NCBI GenBank assembly: GCA_963844655.1
Contig: CAWJPA010000007.1
Span: 1,550,001-1,614,000 of the forward strand
From: JASHPR01 sp963844655
Lineage (GTDB): Bacteria > Actinomycetota > Actinomycetes > Streptosporangiales > Streptosporangiaceae
Length of the DNA stretch: 64,000 nucleotides
Reading direction: 5' to 3'
Part shown: in pieces, positions 22,772 to 31,856 of the stretch
Layout: every line of letters starts with the position of its first letter
Position numbering within the stretch: the first letter of the stretch is position 1
Position numbers and translations under genes: made by a program
Notes under the pieces: generated by a model
The model's database searches: none
Told to the model about the DNA's origin: nothing
What the model saw: the letters and a program-made list of their open reading frames with translations, nothing else

Positions 22772-23953
22772 ATGGATAAGACGGGCGACGCGCGGAGCAG
22801 CGTGGGCACCGCCGCCGAGCTGCACGCGGCGGCGAGGAGGGTCACCGGGCTGGAGGACTTCGGCGACGACGACTACCGCGACGGGCTCGAGGTGCTGCTG
22901 GAGTCCTACGCCGCCGAGGCGGGCCTGACCGAGACCGGCGCGAGGGTGGCGCGGTCGTTTCTGCGCGGCGGGCTGGCGGCCAGGCTGCTCAGCGAGGCGG
23001 CGTGGCGGGCGCACCCGGGGTACGCGGCGGTCAGCATCGAGCGCCCGCTGTTCGTCACCGGGCTACCTCGCACCGGCACCACCGCGCTGCACCGGCTGCT
23101 CGCCGCCGACCCGGCGCACCAGGGCCTGGAGATGTGGCTCACCCAGGTGCCCGGGCCCCGCCCGCCGCGGGACACCTGGGCCGCCAACCCGGTGTTCCAG
23201 CAGATCCAGGCGGCCTACGACCGGCACCACGCCGAGCACCCCGAGTTCATGGGTGTGCACTTCATGGCCGCCGACCAGGTGGAGGAGTGCTGGCAGCTGC
23301 TGCGGCAGTCGATGCGGTCGGTGTCCTTCGAATGCCTCGCCCACCTCCCGGCCTACTCGTCCTGGCTGCGCGGGCAGGACTGGACCGGGGCCTACCGCAG
23401 GCACCACCGCAACCTGCAGCTCATCGGCCTGCCCGACGCCGGCCGGCGCTGGGTCCTGAAGAACCCCAGCCACCTGTTCGCGCTCGAGGCGCTGCTCGCC
23501 GTGTACCCGGACGCGCTGGTGATCCAGACCCACCGGGCGCCCCGCACCGCGATCGCCTCGGTATGCAGCCTGGCCGCGCAGGCCACCGCCGGGTGGTCGG
23601 AGACCTTCACCGGCGCGGTGATCGGCCGGGACCAGCTGGAGCTGTGGGCCCGCGGCCTGGAGCGGTTCACCGCGGTGCGGGCGCGGCACGACCCGGCGCG
23701 GTTCTGCGACGTCGGCTACGACGAGCTCGCCGCCGACCCGGTCGGCACGGCCGAAGCGATCTACGCGCGCCTCGGGCTGACGCTCAGCGGCCCGGCCGCC
23801 GACGCCATGCGCGCCGTGCAGGCGCAGAACGCCGGCCGCGGCGCCCGCCCGGCGCACCGCTACGCGCTGTCCGACTTCGGGCTCACCGGCGAGCAGGTCG
23901 ACGAGCGGTTCGCCGCCACGGGGACCATGACCACGGGCCATGAAGGGCCATGA
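22772..23953 (+). CDS. Sulfotransferase-family protein
   Basis: The 393-residue protein has the PAPS 5'-phosphosulfate-binding loop FVTGLPRTGTTALHRLL near residue 95 and WVLKNPSHLFALEALLAVYPDALVIQTHRAP near 230-260 (3'-phosphate binding Arg/Ser). It matches the bacterial Sulfotransfer_3 group found in steroid gene clusters. Whether it transfers sulfate is unproven for these members. The ATG at 22772 is chosen; an in-frame GTG at 22736 is possible. The last codons (TMTTGHEGP) are encoded by a short tandem repeat, so the natural C-terminus may have been altered. Confidence 0.8.
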   Translation: MDKTGDARSSVGTAAELHAAARRVTGLEDFGDDDYRDGLEVLLESYAAEAGLTETGARVARSFLRGGLAARLLSEAAWRAHPGYAAVSIERPLFVTGLPRTGTTALHRLLAADPAHQGLEMWLTQVPGPRPPRDTWAANPVFQQIQAAYDRHHAEHPEFMGVHFMAADQVEECWQLLRQSMRSVSFECLAHLPAYSSWLRGQDWTGAYRRHHRNLQLIGLPDAGRRWVLKNPSHLFALEALLAVYPDALVIQTHRAPRTAIASVCSLAAQATAGWSETFTGAVIGRDQLELWARGLERFTAVRARHDPARFCDVGYDELAADPVGTAEAIYARLGLTLSGPAADAMRAVQAQNAGRGARPAHRYALSDFGLTGEQVDERFAATGTMTTGHEGP

Positions 23954-23990
23954 CCACAGGGACCATGACCACGGGGACCATGACCACGGG
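23920..23990. repeat. 15-bp tandem repeats at the end of the sulfotransferase gene
   Basis: GGGACCATGACCAC recurs three to four times with small variations and one degenerate unit (GGGCCATGAAGGGCCATGACCAC), covering the last codons of the sulfotransferase gene and the adjacent intergenic DNA. Slippage in these repeats could vary the protein's end. Confidence 0.7.
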
Positions 23991-24105
23991 CGGCTAACGC
24001 TCGGATAACCATCCGGTCAGGCCCGCATTATCGTCCGGAATTTCCCGTAACCTGCCAGCGAGGAGCAACGGGCCAGGCCGCGGCGGGCCGGCCCGGGAGG
24101 GCGAG

Positions 24106-27100
24106 ATGGTCCGGGGGTCGTTCCTAGCGCGCCGGATGAACGCCTCCCGCCTCCTGCTGGCCACGGTCATGCTGACCGTGCTGATCACCTCGGCGCTCGC
24201 CGCCGCGCTGGCCAGCTTCGCCTCTCAGACCCTGCCGCAGGCGGTGCGCGGCCCGCTGACCCGGTCCCCGGCCCTGTCCGTCGCGATCACCGGGACGATG
24301 AGCGCGCCGCAGGCCGGCGCGGCCACACGGATCATCCGCGCCTCGCTCGGCCCGGCCCTGTCCGGCGCGGGCTACCGGCTGGATCGCGCGTTCTGGTCCG
24401 ATCTGCTTGACCTGCCCGTCCCGCGGGGCAGCAAGACCATCCCGCAGCTCCAGGTCGCCGCCCTGGACCAGGTCAGAGACCACGCGGTGCTCACCGCGGG
24501 CACCTGGCCCGGCGCGCCGTCCGCGGGCCAGCCGATCGGCGTGGTGCTGCCCGTCCTCGCCGCGGAGCAGCTGCACGCGCGGCCCGGCACGATCCTGCAG
24601 GCGCAGGACCGGACCAGAGGGGCCAGGGTGCCGCTCCGGGTCACCGGCCTGTTCCGGCTCAGCGACCCGGGCGCAGGCTACTGGCGTATCGACCTGCTCG
24701 CCCGGTCCGGCGTCAGCAGTCAGCCGCCGTTCGTCAACTACGGGCCGGCCGTGGCCAGCCCCGCCGCGTTCGGCCCCGGCCGCCTCGCCGTCGGCAGTGT
24801 GTCCTGGGTCGCCCTGCCGGACGCGGACGGCATCCGCACCGATGACCTGACGAGCCTGGCCGGGAACGTCAGCCAGGCGGCCGCCCAGCTGCAGACCGGG
24901 AACAGCCTGAACGGTGCGCAGGTGACCACCGGCATGCCCCAGCTGCTCACCGGCCTGGCCAGCAACCTGGCGGTGGCCAGGTCGCTGCTCGCCATCGGCG
25001 CGCTGGAGCTCGCGTTGCTGGCCGCCGCCGCGCTCGCCCTGGCCGCGCGGCTGCTCGCTGGCAGCCGGGAGGAGGAATCCGCCCTGCTCGGCGCCCGCGG
25101 GGCCACGCGCTGGCAGCTGGCCGGGCCGACGCTGGCCGAGACCGTGCTGGTCACCGGCGTGGCCGCCGCCGCGGGCGTGCTGATCGGCACCAGGCTTGCC
25201 GCGCTGCTGGTCAGGGTCACCCAGTCCCGCTCGGGGATCCGGCTCTCCGGGATCCCGGTGTCGGCGTGGTGGGCCGCGCTCGCCGTGCTCGCGTTCGCCG
25301 CCGCGATCGTGCTCTGGCCCGCGGTGCGCCCGGCCGCACCGGGTGCGGCCCGGGTCCGCCGGGGCCGGCAGGCCGCGCTGGCCGGGGCCGCGCGCGCCGG
25401 AGCGGACCTCGCGCTGCTGGCCGTGGCGGTGCTGGCCGTGTGGCAGCTGCGGACCTACTCGGCTGTCGCGCACCCGGCCGCCGGCGGGCTCGGCATCGAC
25501 CCGGTGGTCGCCGTCGCGCCCGCGCTCGCGCTGGCCGCCGTGACCGTGCTCGTGCTGCGCCTGCTCCCGGCCGTGGCCTGGCTGACCGAGCGGGCCGCGG
25601 CCCGGCGCCGGCGGCTCGCCGTCGCGCTGGCCGGCTGGCAGATCTCCCGCCGCCCGATCCGGCAGAGCGGGCCGTTCCTGCTGGTGATCCTGGCCACCGC
25701 CGCGCTCACCCTGGCCCTGGCCCAGTACCAGACCTCCCGCCGTTCCGTCGCCGACCAGGCGGCGTTCGCGGCCGGCGCGGACCTGCGCGCCAGCCTCGCG
25801 GTGCCGCTGCCGCTCCCCGCCGCCGGCCTGATCGCCCGGTCGCCCGGAGTCCGTGCCGCGATGCCGGTGGCCACGGGCACCGCGGGCGCGGGGGGCGAGC
25901 TGCTGGCCATCGACGCCCGGGCCGCGGCGGCCACGGTGCTGCTGCGCGACGACCTGTCCGCCGAGCCGGCCCCGCAGCTCTGGCGGCGCCTCACCACACC
26001 GGGGCCGCCGCCCGGTGTGGCCATCCCCGGACGGCCCGCGCGGCTGGAGATCACGGCCAGCCTGACGCCGGGATCCGCGGCGGCCCGGCCTGGCCCGGCC
26101 GCGGTGACCGCGACGGTCCAGGACGCCGACGGGGTGGCCTACCTGGTGCCCGCGGGCACCCTGCCCGCGGACGGACGGGTGCACACGCTGGCCGCCGGGC
26201 TCTCCGCGACCCGGCAGGCGGCCTATCCGCTCCGCCTGCTCGGCCTGTCGGTCAGCTACGAGCTGCCGGCCTACCACCGGTTCCCGCGGCAGACCGGGCC
26301 GCCTTCCCAGCTGGTGATCGGCGGGCTGACCGCCCGCGGCTCGTTCACCGCGGGCCGGGTCCTGGCGTCCTGGGCCGCGGCGGCGTCCTCGGCCACGCTC
26401 AACGGCGCCGCCGTGCCGGCCACCGCCGCCCTGGCGGCGTACAACGGCTCGCCGCCGTCCCTGACCACCTGGGGGAGCGCGGGAAGCTCGCAGCGGCTCG
26501 GGTTCTCGCCCGGCTACACGCCCTCCGCCGCGGCCCTGCGCGAGACCCGGACCCCGGACAGCGCGTTCACGGGCACGCTGACCATCACGGCCCAGGCCCC
26601 GGCCGCGGCGATCCCGGGGATCGCGACCGACGCCCTCCTGCGCGCCGCCCACGCCCGGGTTGGCACGGTCCTGACCGCCTCGGCCAGCGGCATCGGGGTC
26701 CCGGTGCGGATCGTCGCCGCGCTACGCGCGTTCCCGGCCGTCACCGCCGGAGGCGGGGCGCTGATCGTCGACCAGGCCCGTCTCCAGCAGATCCTGGCCA
26801 GCCGGGCGGCCACGCCGCTGCCGGTGACCGCATGGTGGCTCGCGACCAGGCGCAGCTCACCGCCGCCGGCGCTGCGCGGCGCCACGGTCACCAGCCGCGC
26901 CGCCCTGGCCGCGACCCTGCTCGGCAACTCCCTGGCCGCCCCGCCCCGGCAGGCGGCGCTCGCCGTCGGCCTGGCCGCGGCGCTGCTCGCCGTGATCGGC
27001 TTCTCCATCAGCGTGGCCGCCAGCGTGCGAGGCCGGCGAGCCGAGAGCGCGGTGCTGTCCGCGCTCGGCGTGGCCAGGTCCGCGCAAGCCGGCCAGCTGT

Positions 27101-27363
27101 GCCTGGAGCAGCTGATGCTCAGCGTCCCGGCCGCGGCCGCGGGCACGCTGGTCGGCGCGGGCCTGGCCTGGCTCGTGGTGCCGGCCCTCACGCTCACCGC
27201 CGGCGCCGCCCGGCCGCAGCCCCCGGTCCTGGTGGAGATCCCGGTGGGCTGGGCGGTCCTGCTCGCGGCCGCCGTGGCCGCGCTGCCGGTCCTGGCCGCC
27301 GCGGCGAGCATTCTCAGGCGGCCCGACCCGGCCGCGGAGCTGCGGACCGCGGAGGCGTCGTGA
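24106..27363 (+). CDS. FtsX-like ABC transporter permease (large)
   Basis: The 1085-residue permease begins with a TM helix (about residues 15-40) and a long extracytoplasmic domain (45-285), then three TM helices in the first FtsX domain (285-400). A second block of helices, an extracytoplasmic region and a C-terminal FtsX domain follow (about 945-1075; ALLAVIGFSISVAASV and ESAVLSALGVARSAQAGQL). The layout is that of MacB/LolE-like permeases, which work by mechanotransmission on envelope substrates. GGGAGGG precedes the ATG at 24106. Its stop overlaps the next permease (GTGA). Substrate unknown. Confidence 0.85.
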   Translation: MVRGSFLARRMNASRLLLATVMLTVLITSALAAALASFASQTLPQAVRGPLTRSPALSVAITGTMSAPQAGAATRIIRASLGPALSGAGYRLDRAFWSDLLDLPVPRGSKTIPQLQVAALDQVRDHAVLTAGTWPGAPSAGQPIGVVLPVLAAEQLHARPGTILQAQDRTRGARVPLRVTGLFRLSDPGAGYWRIDLLARSGVSSQPPFVNYGPAVASPAAFGPGRLAVGSVSWVALPDADGIRTDDLTSLAGNVSQAAAQLQTGNSLNGAQVTTGMPQLLTGLASNLAVARSLLAIGALELALLAAAALALAARLLAGSREEESALLGARGATRWQLAGPTLAETVLVTGVAAAAGVLIGTRLAALLVRVTQSRSGIRLSGIPVSAWWAALAVLAFAAAIVLWPAVRPAAPGAARVRRGRQAALAGAARAGADLALLAVAVLAVWQLRTYSAVAHPAAGGLGIDPVVAVAPALALAAVTVLVLRLLPAVAWLTERAAARRRRLAVALAGWQISRRPIRQSGPFLLVILATAALTLALAQYQTSRRSVADQAAFAAGADLRASLAVPLPLPAAGLIARSPGVRAAMPVATGTAGAGGELLAIDARAAAATVLLRDDLSAEPAPQLWRRLTTPGPPPGVAIPGRPARLEITASLTPGSAAARPGPAAVTATVQDADGVAYLVPAGTLPADGRVHTLAAGLSATRQAAYPLRLLGLSVSYELPAYHRFPRQTGPPSQLVIGGLTARGSFTAGRVLASWAAAASSATLNGAAVPATAALAAYNGSPPSLTTWGSAGSSQRLGFSPGYTPSAAALRETRTPDSAFTGTLTITAQAPAAAIPGIATDALLRAAHARVGTVLTASASGIGVPVRIVAALRAFPAVTAGGGALIVDQARLQQILASRAATPLPVTAWWLATRRSSPPPALRGATVTSRAALAATLLGNSLAAPPRQAALAVGLAAALLAVIGFSISVAASVRGRRAESAVLSALGVARSAQAGQLCLEQLMLSVPAAAAGTLVGAGLAWLVVPALTLTAGAARPQPPVLVEIPVGWAVLLAAAVAALPVLAAAASILRRPDPAAELRTAEAS

Positions 27364-30086
27364 CCGCGCCGCCGCCGCCCGGCGGCCCGGCCGGGCGGGG
27401 CCTGCCGCGCCAGCTCTGGACGGTGGCCTGCGGCACCGGCGCCGCCGCCAGCATCGGCCTGGCCCTGCTCGTCCTCGGCACCGTGTTCATCTGCATGGCC
27501 ATCCCGCGGGCCAGCCAGGGCCTGCGCACCCAGGCGCTGCGGCGGACCATCGCCGGGCAGCCCGCCGAGTTCACGGCGGTCCTCGGCAGCCTCGCCTACC
27601 AGACCTTCGACGTCGGATTCCTCGGCCGCCCGTTCGGCGCGGCCCAGCTGGCCGCGAGTCCCGGCGAGCTGGCCGGCAACCTGGCCCGGCAGGGGCTCCC
27701 GGCTGTGGCCTCCTCGGCCTGGGTCGGCCTGACCTCCGGCTACGTCGTGGTCGGCGGCGCGGGGCCGCGAGCCGCGCCCAGCGGGGTCCCGCCGCGCATG
27801 AAGATCGTTTACCGCGACCAGATGGCCCGTTACAGCCGCCTGGTCTCGGGGCGGCTCCCGGCCCTCGGCCCGGCGTTCAACGGCCGGATCGTCCTGCAGG
27901 TGGCGGTCACCCCGGCCACCGCGGCCAGGTTCGGACTCAGGCCCGGCTCGCAGCTCAGCTACGGACCGGGCATCATCCTGGCGGTCACCGGCATCATCCG
28001 GCCCGCCGCGCCGGAATCCGCCTTCTGGACCGCCGACTCCATCGTCGCGACGCCGGAGGAGGAGACGAGCCCGCTGCCGGCACTGACGAGGTACTGGATC
28101 GGCGCCGCCTTCATCGGCCCGGCCGAGGTCCCGCTGCTGCAGACCAGCGTCCCGGCCGGGTCGCTTCAGGTGTCCTGGGCGGTTCCGCTGTCCACCGCGC
28201 GCCTCACCGCCGGCCAGGCCCCGGCCATGGCCGCCAGGCTGAGCGCCGCGGTCAGCACCGCCGGCACCCTGATCACCAGCACCAACAAGGTCCCGACCGA
28301 CGTCCTGCTCAGCTCCGGGCTGCTGGGCGTCCTCGCCGCCTTCTCCGCCGAGGACCACACCACCGGCAGCGTGCTCAGCCTGCTGTTCGTGAGCCTGGCC
28401 GTCATCGGGATCGTGACCGTCCTGCTCGGCGGCGGCCTGGTCGCGGCCCGGCGCCGCGCCGAGTTCACGCTGCTGCAGGCGCGCGGCGCGTCCCTGCGGC
28501 AGATGGCCGCGCTGGCGCTGGCGGCCGCCGCCCTGCTCGCGCTGCCCGCGGCCGTGGCCGGCGGGCTGCTCGGCATCCTGGTGACGCCGGGCAGCGCGGC
28601 TCCCGCCGCCTGGTGGCTCGCCGGGTGCACGCTCGCCGCGGCGCTGGCCGGGCTGCCGGTCATCGCCGTCGGCCTGCAGCGCCGCGGCCGGCGCCAGGCC
28701 CGGGGCACCGGCCCGCGGCGGGGTGCGCCCGCCCGGCGGCTGGTGGCCGAGGTGGCGCTGGCCGCGGTGGCGGCCGGCGGGATCGTCGTGCTCCGGCGGC
28801 AGGGCCTGGCCGCGGGCAGCGTCAACGCGTATTCGAGCGCGGCGCCGGTGCTGGTGGCGATCGTGGCCGCGATTGTGGTCGTACGCGGCTACCCGGTCGT
28901 GCTGCAGCTAGGGCTGCGGCTGGCCAGGACCCGCCCGGGGGTCAGCGGGCTGGTCGGGCTGGCCCGCGCCGGACGGACCTCGGCGAGCGCCGTGGTGCCG
29001 GTGTTCGCGCTGGTCCTGGCCCTGGCCGTGGTCGCGTTCGGCACCATGCTCGGCGACGCCGTACACCGCGGCCAGGTCGCGCAGTCCTGGCGCGAGGTCG
29101 GGGCTGACGCGGTGATCCAGGCCTCGGCCTCATCCCGGCCACTCACCCCGGGGGCCGCGCACGAAATCGCGGTGGCGGCCGGCCCGGTGCGCACCGCGAC
29201 CGTGGCCGTCATCCCCGGGGCCCTGCGCCCCGGCCCGCGGGTGACCGTCGCGGTGCTGGACCCGTCCCGCTACGCGGCGCTCGTGGCGGACACGCCCGGG
29301 CCCGCCTTCCCCGCCTCCGCCCTCGCCCGGCCTCCCGGGGGCTCCGGCCCGGTGCCGGTCCTGGCCACCGCGACCGTGGCCGGGCTCCTGCCGGGTCACA
29401 CCGCGGCGCTGCGGATCGGCACCAGGACGCTCACGGTCCGGCTGGCCGGCCCGGTTGGCCGCGTTCCCGGGGCCGGGTCCGGCTCGCTGGTCGTACTGCC
29501 CGCCTGGGCGCTGGGTGCCAGCCAGCCGCGACCCTCGGTCATGCTCGTGGCCGGGCACGTTGACGGCCGTGCGCTGACGGCCGCGGTCCGGCGGGCGCTG
29601 CCCGGTGCGCCGGTTATCCTGCGCGGCGACGTCCTCGCCGCGCTGGCCAGCGCCCCGCTGCCGGACGCCGCGCACAACGCGATCGCCGAGAGCGCCGCGG
29701 CCGCGGCCGTGTTCAGCGCGCTGATCATGCTGATCTCGCTGCTCATGAGCGCGCCGTCCCGGGACATGACGCTGGCGCGGCTGGCCACCATGGGCCTCGG
29801 CCGGGGCCAGGCCCGGCGGCTGGTGCTGCTGGAGACGCTGCCGCTGGTGCTGGCCGCGACCGTGGGCGGGGTGGCCAGCGCGTGGGTGCTGGGCCCGCTG
29901 ATCGCGCCGTCGATCAGCCTGTCGGCGCTCACCGGTTCCGGCGCCGGCGTTCCTGTGCAGATCGAGCCGCTGCCGCTCGCGGCCTGCGCCGCGGGCCTGG
30001 TGCTGTTGGCCGCGGGTGTTCTGGCCGCGCAGTTCGTGATCGCCGGACGGCGCGGGGTGACCCGGGCGCTGCGGGTGGGTGACTGA
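27360..30086 (+). CDS. FtsX-like ABC transporter permease (second)
   Basis: From the GTG at 27360 the permease has 908 residues. TM helix at about 20-45, extracytoplasmic domain 50-330, then VLSLLFVSLAVIGIVTVLLGGGLVAARRRAEFTLLQARGASLRQM (first FtsX core, 340-390), further helices, a second soluble region and a C-terminal FtsX core (SAAAAAVFSALIMLISLL, then LARLATMGLGRGQARRLVLLE). It overlaps the first permease by 4 bp, so they form a heterodimer-like pair. A much longer open frame starts upstream at 25266 but overlaps the first permease and is not real. Confidence 0.85.
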   Translation: MTAPPPPGGPAGRGLPRQLWTVACGTGAAASIGLALLVLGTVFICMAIPRASQGLRTQALRRTIAGQPAEFTAVLGSLAYQTFDVGFLGRPFGAAQLAASPGELAGNLARQGLPAVASSAWVGLTSGYVVVGGAGPRAAPSGVPPRMKIVYRDQMARYSRLVSGRLPALGPAFNGRIVLQVAVTPATAARFGLRPGSQLSYGPGIILAVTGIIRPAAPESAFWTADSIVATPEEETSPLPALTRYWIGAAFIGPAEVPLLQTSVPAGSLQVSWAVPLSTARLTAGQAPAMAARLSAAVSTAGTLITSTNKVPTDVLLSSGLLGVLAAFSAEDHTTGSVLSLLFVSLAVIGIVTVLLGGGLVAARRRAEFTLLQARGASLRQMAALALAAAALLALPAAVAGGLLGILVTPGSAAPAAWWLAGCTLAAALAGLPVIAVGLQRRGRRQARGTGPRRGAPARRLVAEVALAAVAAGGIVVLRRQGLAAGSVNAYSSAAPVLVAIVAAIVVVRGYPVVLQLGLRLARTRPGVSGLVGLARAGRTSASAVVPVFALVLALAVVAFGTMLGDAVHRGQVAQSWREVGADAVIQASASSRPLTPGAAHEIAVAAGPVRTATVAVIPGALRPGPRVTVAVLDPSRYAALVADTPGPAFPASALARPPGGSGPVPVLATATVAGLLPGHTAALRIGTRTLTVRLAGPVGRVPGAGSGSLVVLPAWALGASQPRPSVMLVAGHVDGRALTAAVRRALPGAPVILRGDVLAALASAPLPDAAHNAIAESAAAAAVFSALIMLISLLMSAPSRDMTLARLATMGLGRGQARRLVLLETLPLVLAATVGGVASAWVLGPLIAPSISLSALTGSGAGVPVQIEPLPLAACAAGLVLLAAGVLAAQFVIAGRRGVTRALRVGD

Positions 30087-30107
30087 GACGAAAGGGAGGA
30101 GCCGCGG

Positions 30108-31121
30108 ATGACAAGCCAGGCGGCGGGCGGCACGGCCGCCCCGGACCCGGCCGGGATCGCCGAGCTCGACGCGGAGCGGCGGCGTGAACGGGCCGTGTAC
30201 GGCGAGGGTGCGCTGATCGTCTGTGACCGGGTGGTCCGCATCTACGCCGGGGACGGGATCGAGGTCCAGGCCCTGCAGGGGCTCGACCTGCTGGTCGCCG
30301 AGGGGGAGCTGACCGCGATCATCGGGGCCTCGGGCAGCGGTAAGTCCACGCTCATGAACATCCTCGCCGGGCTGGACGCGCCCACGGCGGGCGCGGTACG
30401 GGTGGCCGGTCACGATCTCGGCGCGATGACCGGCCGGGAACGCCTCGCCTACCGGCGCAGTGTGGTCGGGTTCATCTGGCAGCAGACCGCCCGCAACCTG
30501 CTGCCGTACCTGACCGGGCGGCAGAACGTGCTGCTGCCTATGCTCCTCGGCGGCCGGGGCCGCCGGGACCGCGAGCGACGGGCGGATGAGCTGCTCGGCG
30601 CGCTCGGGGTGGCGGGCTGCGCCGGCCGGGTCCCGGAACGGATGTCCGGCGGCGAGCAGCAGCGCACGGCGATCGCCACCGCGCTGGCGAACGGGCCGCG
30701 GCTGCTGCTCGCCGACGAGCCCACGGGCGAGCTGGACACCGCCAGCACCCGCGATGTCTTCGCGGCGCTGCAGACGGCCAACACCGATCTCGGCGCGACC
30801 GTCCTCGTGGTGACGCATGACCCGGCGGTGTCCGGGCAGGTCCGGCGCACGGTCGCGATCCGCGACGGCCGGACCAGCTCGGAGACGCTGCGCCACGGTG
30901 CGGTGGACGCCCGTGGCGAGGGCGGGCAGGTCGCGGTGGAGTACGCGGTGCTCGACCGGGCCGGCCGGGTGCAGCTGCCCCGCGACATGGTCAGCCGGCT
31001 CGAGATGCGGGACCGGGTCCGTATGGAGGAGGAACCCGACCACATCGGCGTGTGGCCGGACCGGCCGGGTGGGCCGCCCGGCGGCCAGGACGCCGCGCGG
31101 CCGGCCGCGGGGGAGGGCTGA
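30108..31121 (+). CDS. ABC transporter ATP-binding protein (LolD/MacB type)
   Basis: The 337-residue ATPase has Walker A GASGSGKSTL (about residue 75), Q-loop WQQTARNLLPYLTG, signature MSGGEQQR, Walker B LLLADEPTGELD and switch His in VVTHD. The long C-terminal tail (from about 260; VEYAVLDRAGRVQLPRDMVSRL) resembles an AbrB-like or regulatory extension and is Pro/Gly rich at the end. Strong GGGAGGAG precedes the ATG. It energises the two FtsX-like permeases upstream. Confidence 0.9.
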   Translation: MTSQAAGGTAAPDPAGIAELDAERRRERAVYGEGALIVCDRVVRIYAGDGIEVQALQGLDLLVAEGELTAIIGASGSGKSTLMNILAGLDAPTAGAVRVAGHDLGAMTGRERLAYRRSVVGFIWQQTARNLLPYLTGRQNVLLPMLLGGRGRRDRERRADELLGALGVAGCAGRVPERMSGGEQQRTAIATALANGPRLLLADEPTGELDTASTRDVFAALQTANTDLGATVLVVTHDPAVSGQVRRTVAIRDGRTSSETLRHGAVDARGEGGQVAVEYAVLDRAGRVQLPRDMVSRLEMRDRVRMEEEPDHIGVWPDRPGGPPGGQDAARPAAGEG

Positions 31122-31122
31122 G

Positions 31123-31856
31123 GTGGCCGGCGTTCCTGCGGCCGTGCTCCCCGCGGCGCCGCTGGTCGAGGTCTGCGACGTGACCCGCGCCTTCGGTCAC
31201 GGGGCCACGGCGGTGCACGCGCTGCGCGGGGTCTCGTTCACCGTGGGCGCGGGGCAGGTCGTGGCGGTGCGCGGGCGGTCCGGCAGCGGCAAGACCACGC
31301 TGCTCAACATCGTCGGCGGCCTGGACGCCCCGACGCGCGGCACGGTCCTGGTCGCCGGGCACGACGTCACCGCGATGGGCGAGCGCGCGCGGCTGCTGCT
31401 GCGCCGGTCCACGGTCGCGTTCATCTTCCAGTCGTTCGGCCTCATCCCGACCCTGTCCGCGGCGGAGAACGTCGGCATCCCGCTGCGCATCACCGCGACC
31501 GAGCCGCGGGCCCGCGACGAACGGGTCCGGATGCTGCTCAGCGTCGTGGGCCTGGAGGAGCGCGCGAGGCAGCGGCCGAACGAGCTGTCCGGCGGTGAGC
31601 AGCAGCGGGTGGCCATCGCCCGGGCGCTGGCGGCCGGCCAGCGCTGCTGATCGCCGACGAGCCGACCGGCCAGCTGGACTCGGAGACCGGGCGGCAGATC
31701 ATGCGGCTGCTGCGGACCGTGGTTAGGTCCGAGGGCATCACCGCCCTGGTCGCCACCCACGACGCCGGGCTCGTCGACCTCGCCGACGAGGTGCTGACGC
31801 TGGAGGACGGGCGGCTCGGCCCGGCCGCGGCGCCCGGTCAGGGGTCGAGGAAGTAG
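31123..31856 (+). pseudogene. Second ABC ATPase, frameshifted before Walker B
   Basis: The GTG at 31123, with GGGAGGG upstream, opens a frame containing Walker A GRSGSGKTTL, FQSFGLIPTLSAAENV (Q-loop) and ELSGGEQQRVAIARALAAG. That frame then stops at 31650. One base earlier or later the sequence continues LLIADEPTGQLDSETG (Walker B), LVATHDAGL (switch His) and ends at TAG 31854-31856. A one-base loss at about 31640-31646 explains it. If real, the second ATPase is inactive. The repaired protein would be about 244 residues, a normal LolD length, and its 3' end overlaps the convergent cysteine synthase gene by 19 bp. Confidence 0.8.

Noticed and set aside
23920..23990. Possible CRISPR-like repeats
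   Set aside because: Units are adjacent without spacers, too short, and no cas genes are present.
24124..26652. An 842-codon open frame on the minus strand opposite the first FtsX permease
   Set aside because: The plus-strand frame has TM helices and FtsX signatures; the reverse frame is low-complexity Arg/Gly/Gln-rich.
25266..27359. N-terminal extension of the second permease (continuous open frame upstream of 27360)
   Set aside because: It overlaps the first permease completely, is highly Arg-rich, and a GTGA overlap gives a natural start at 27360.
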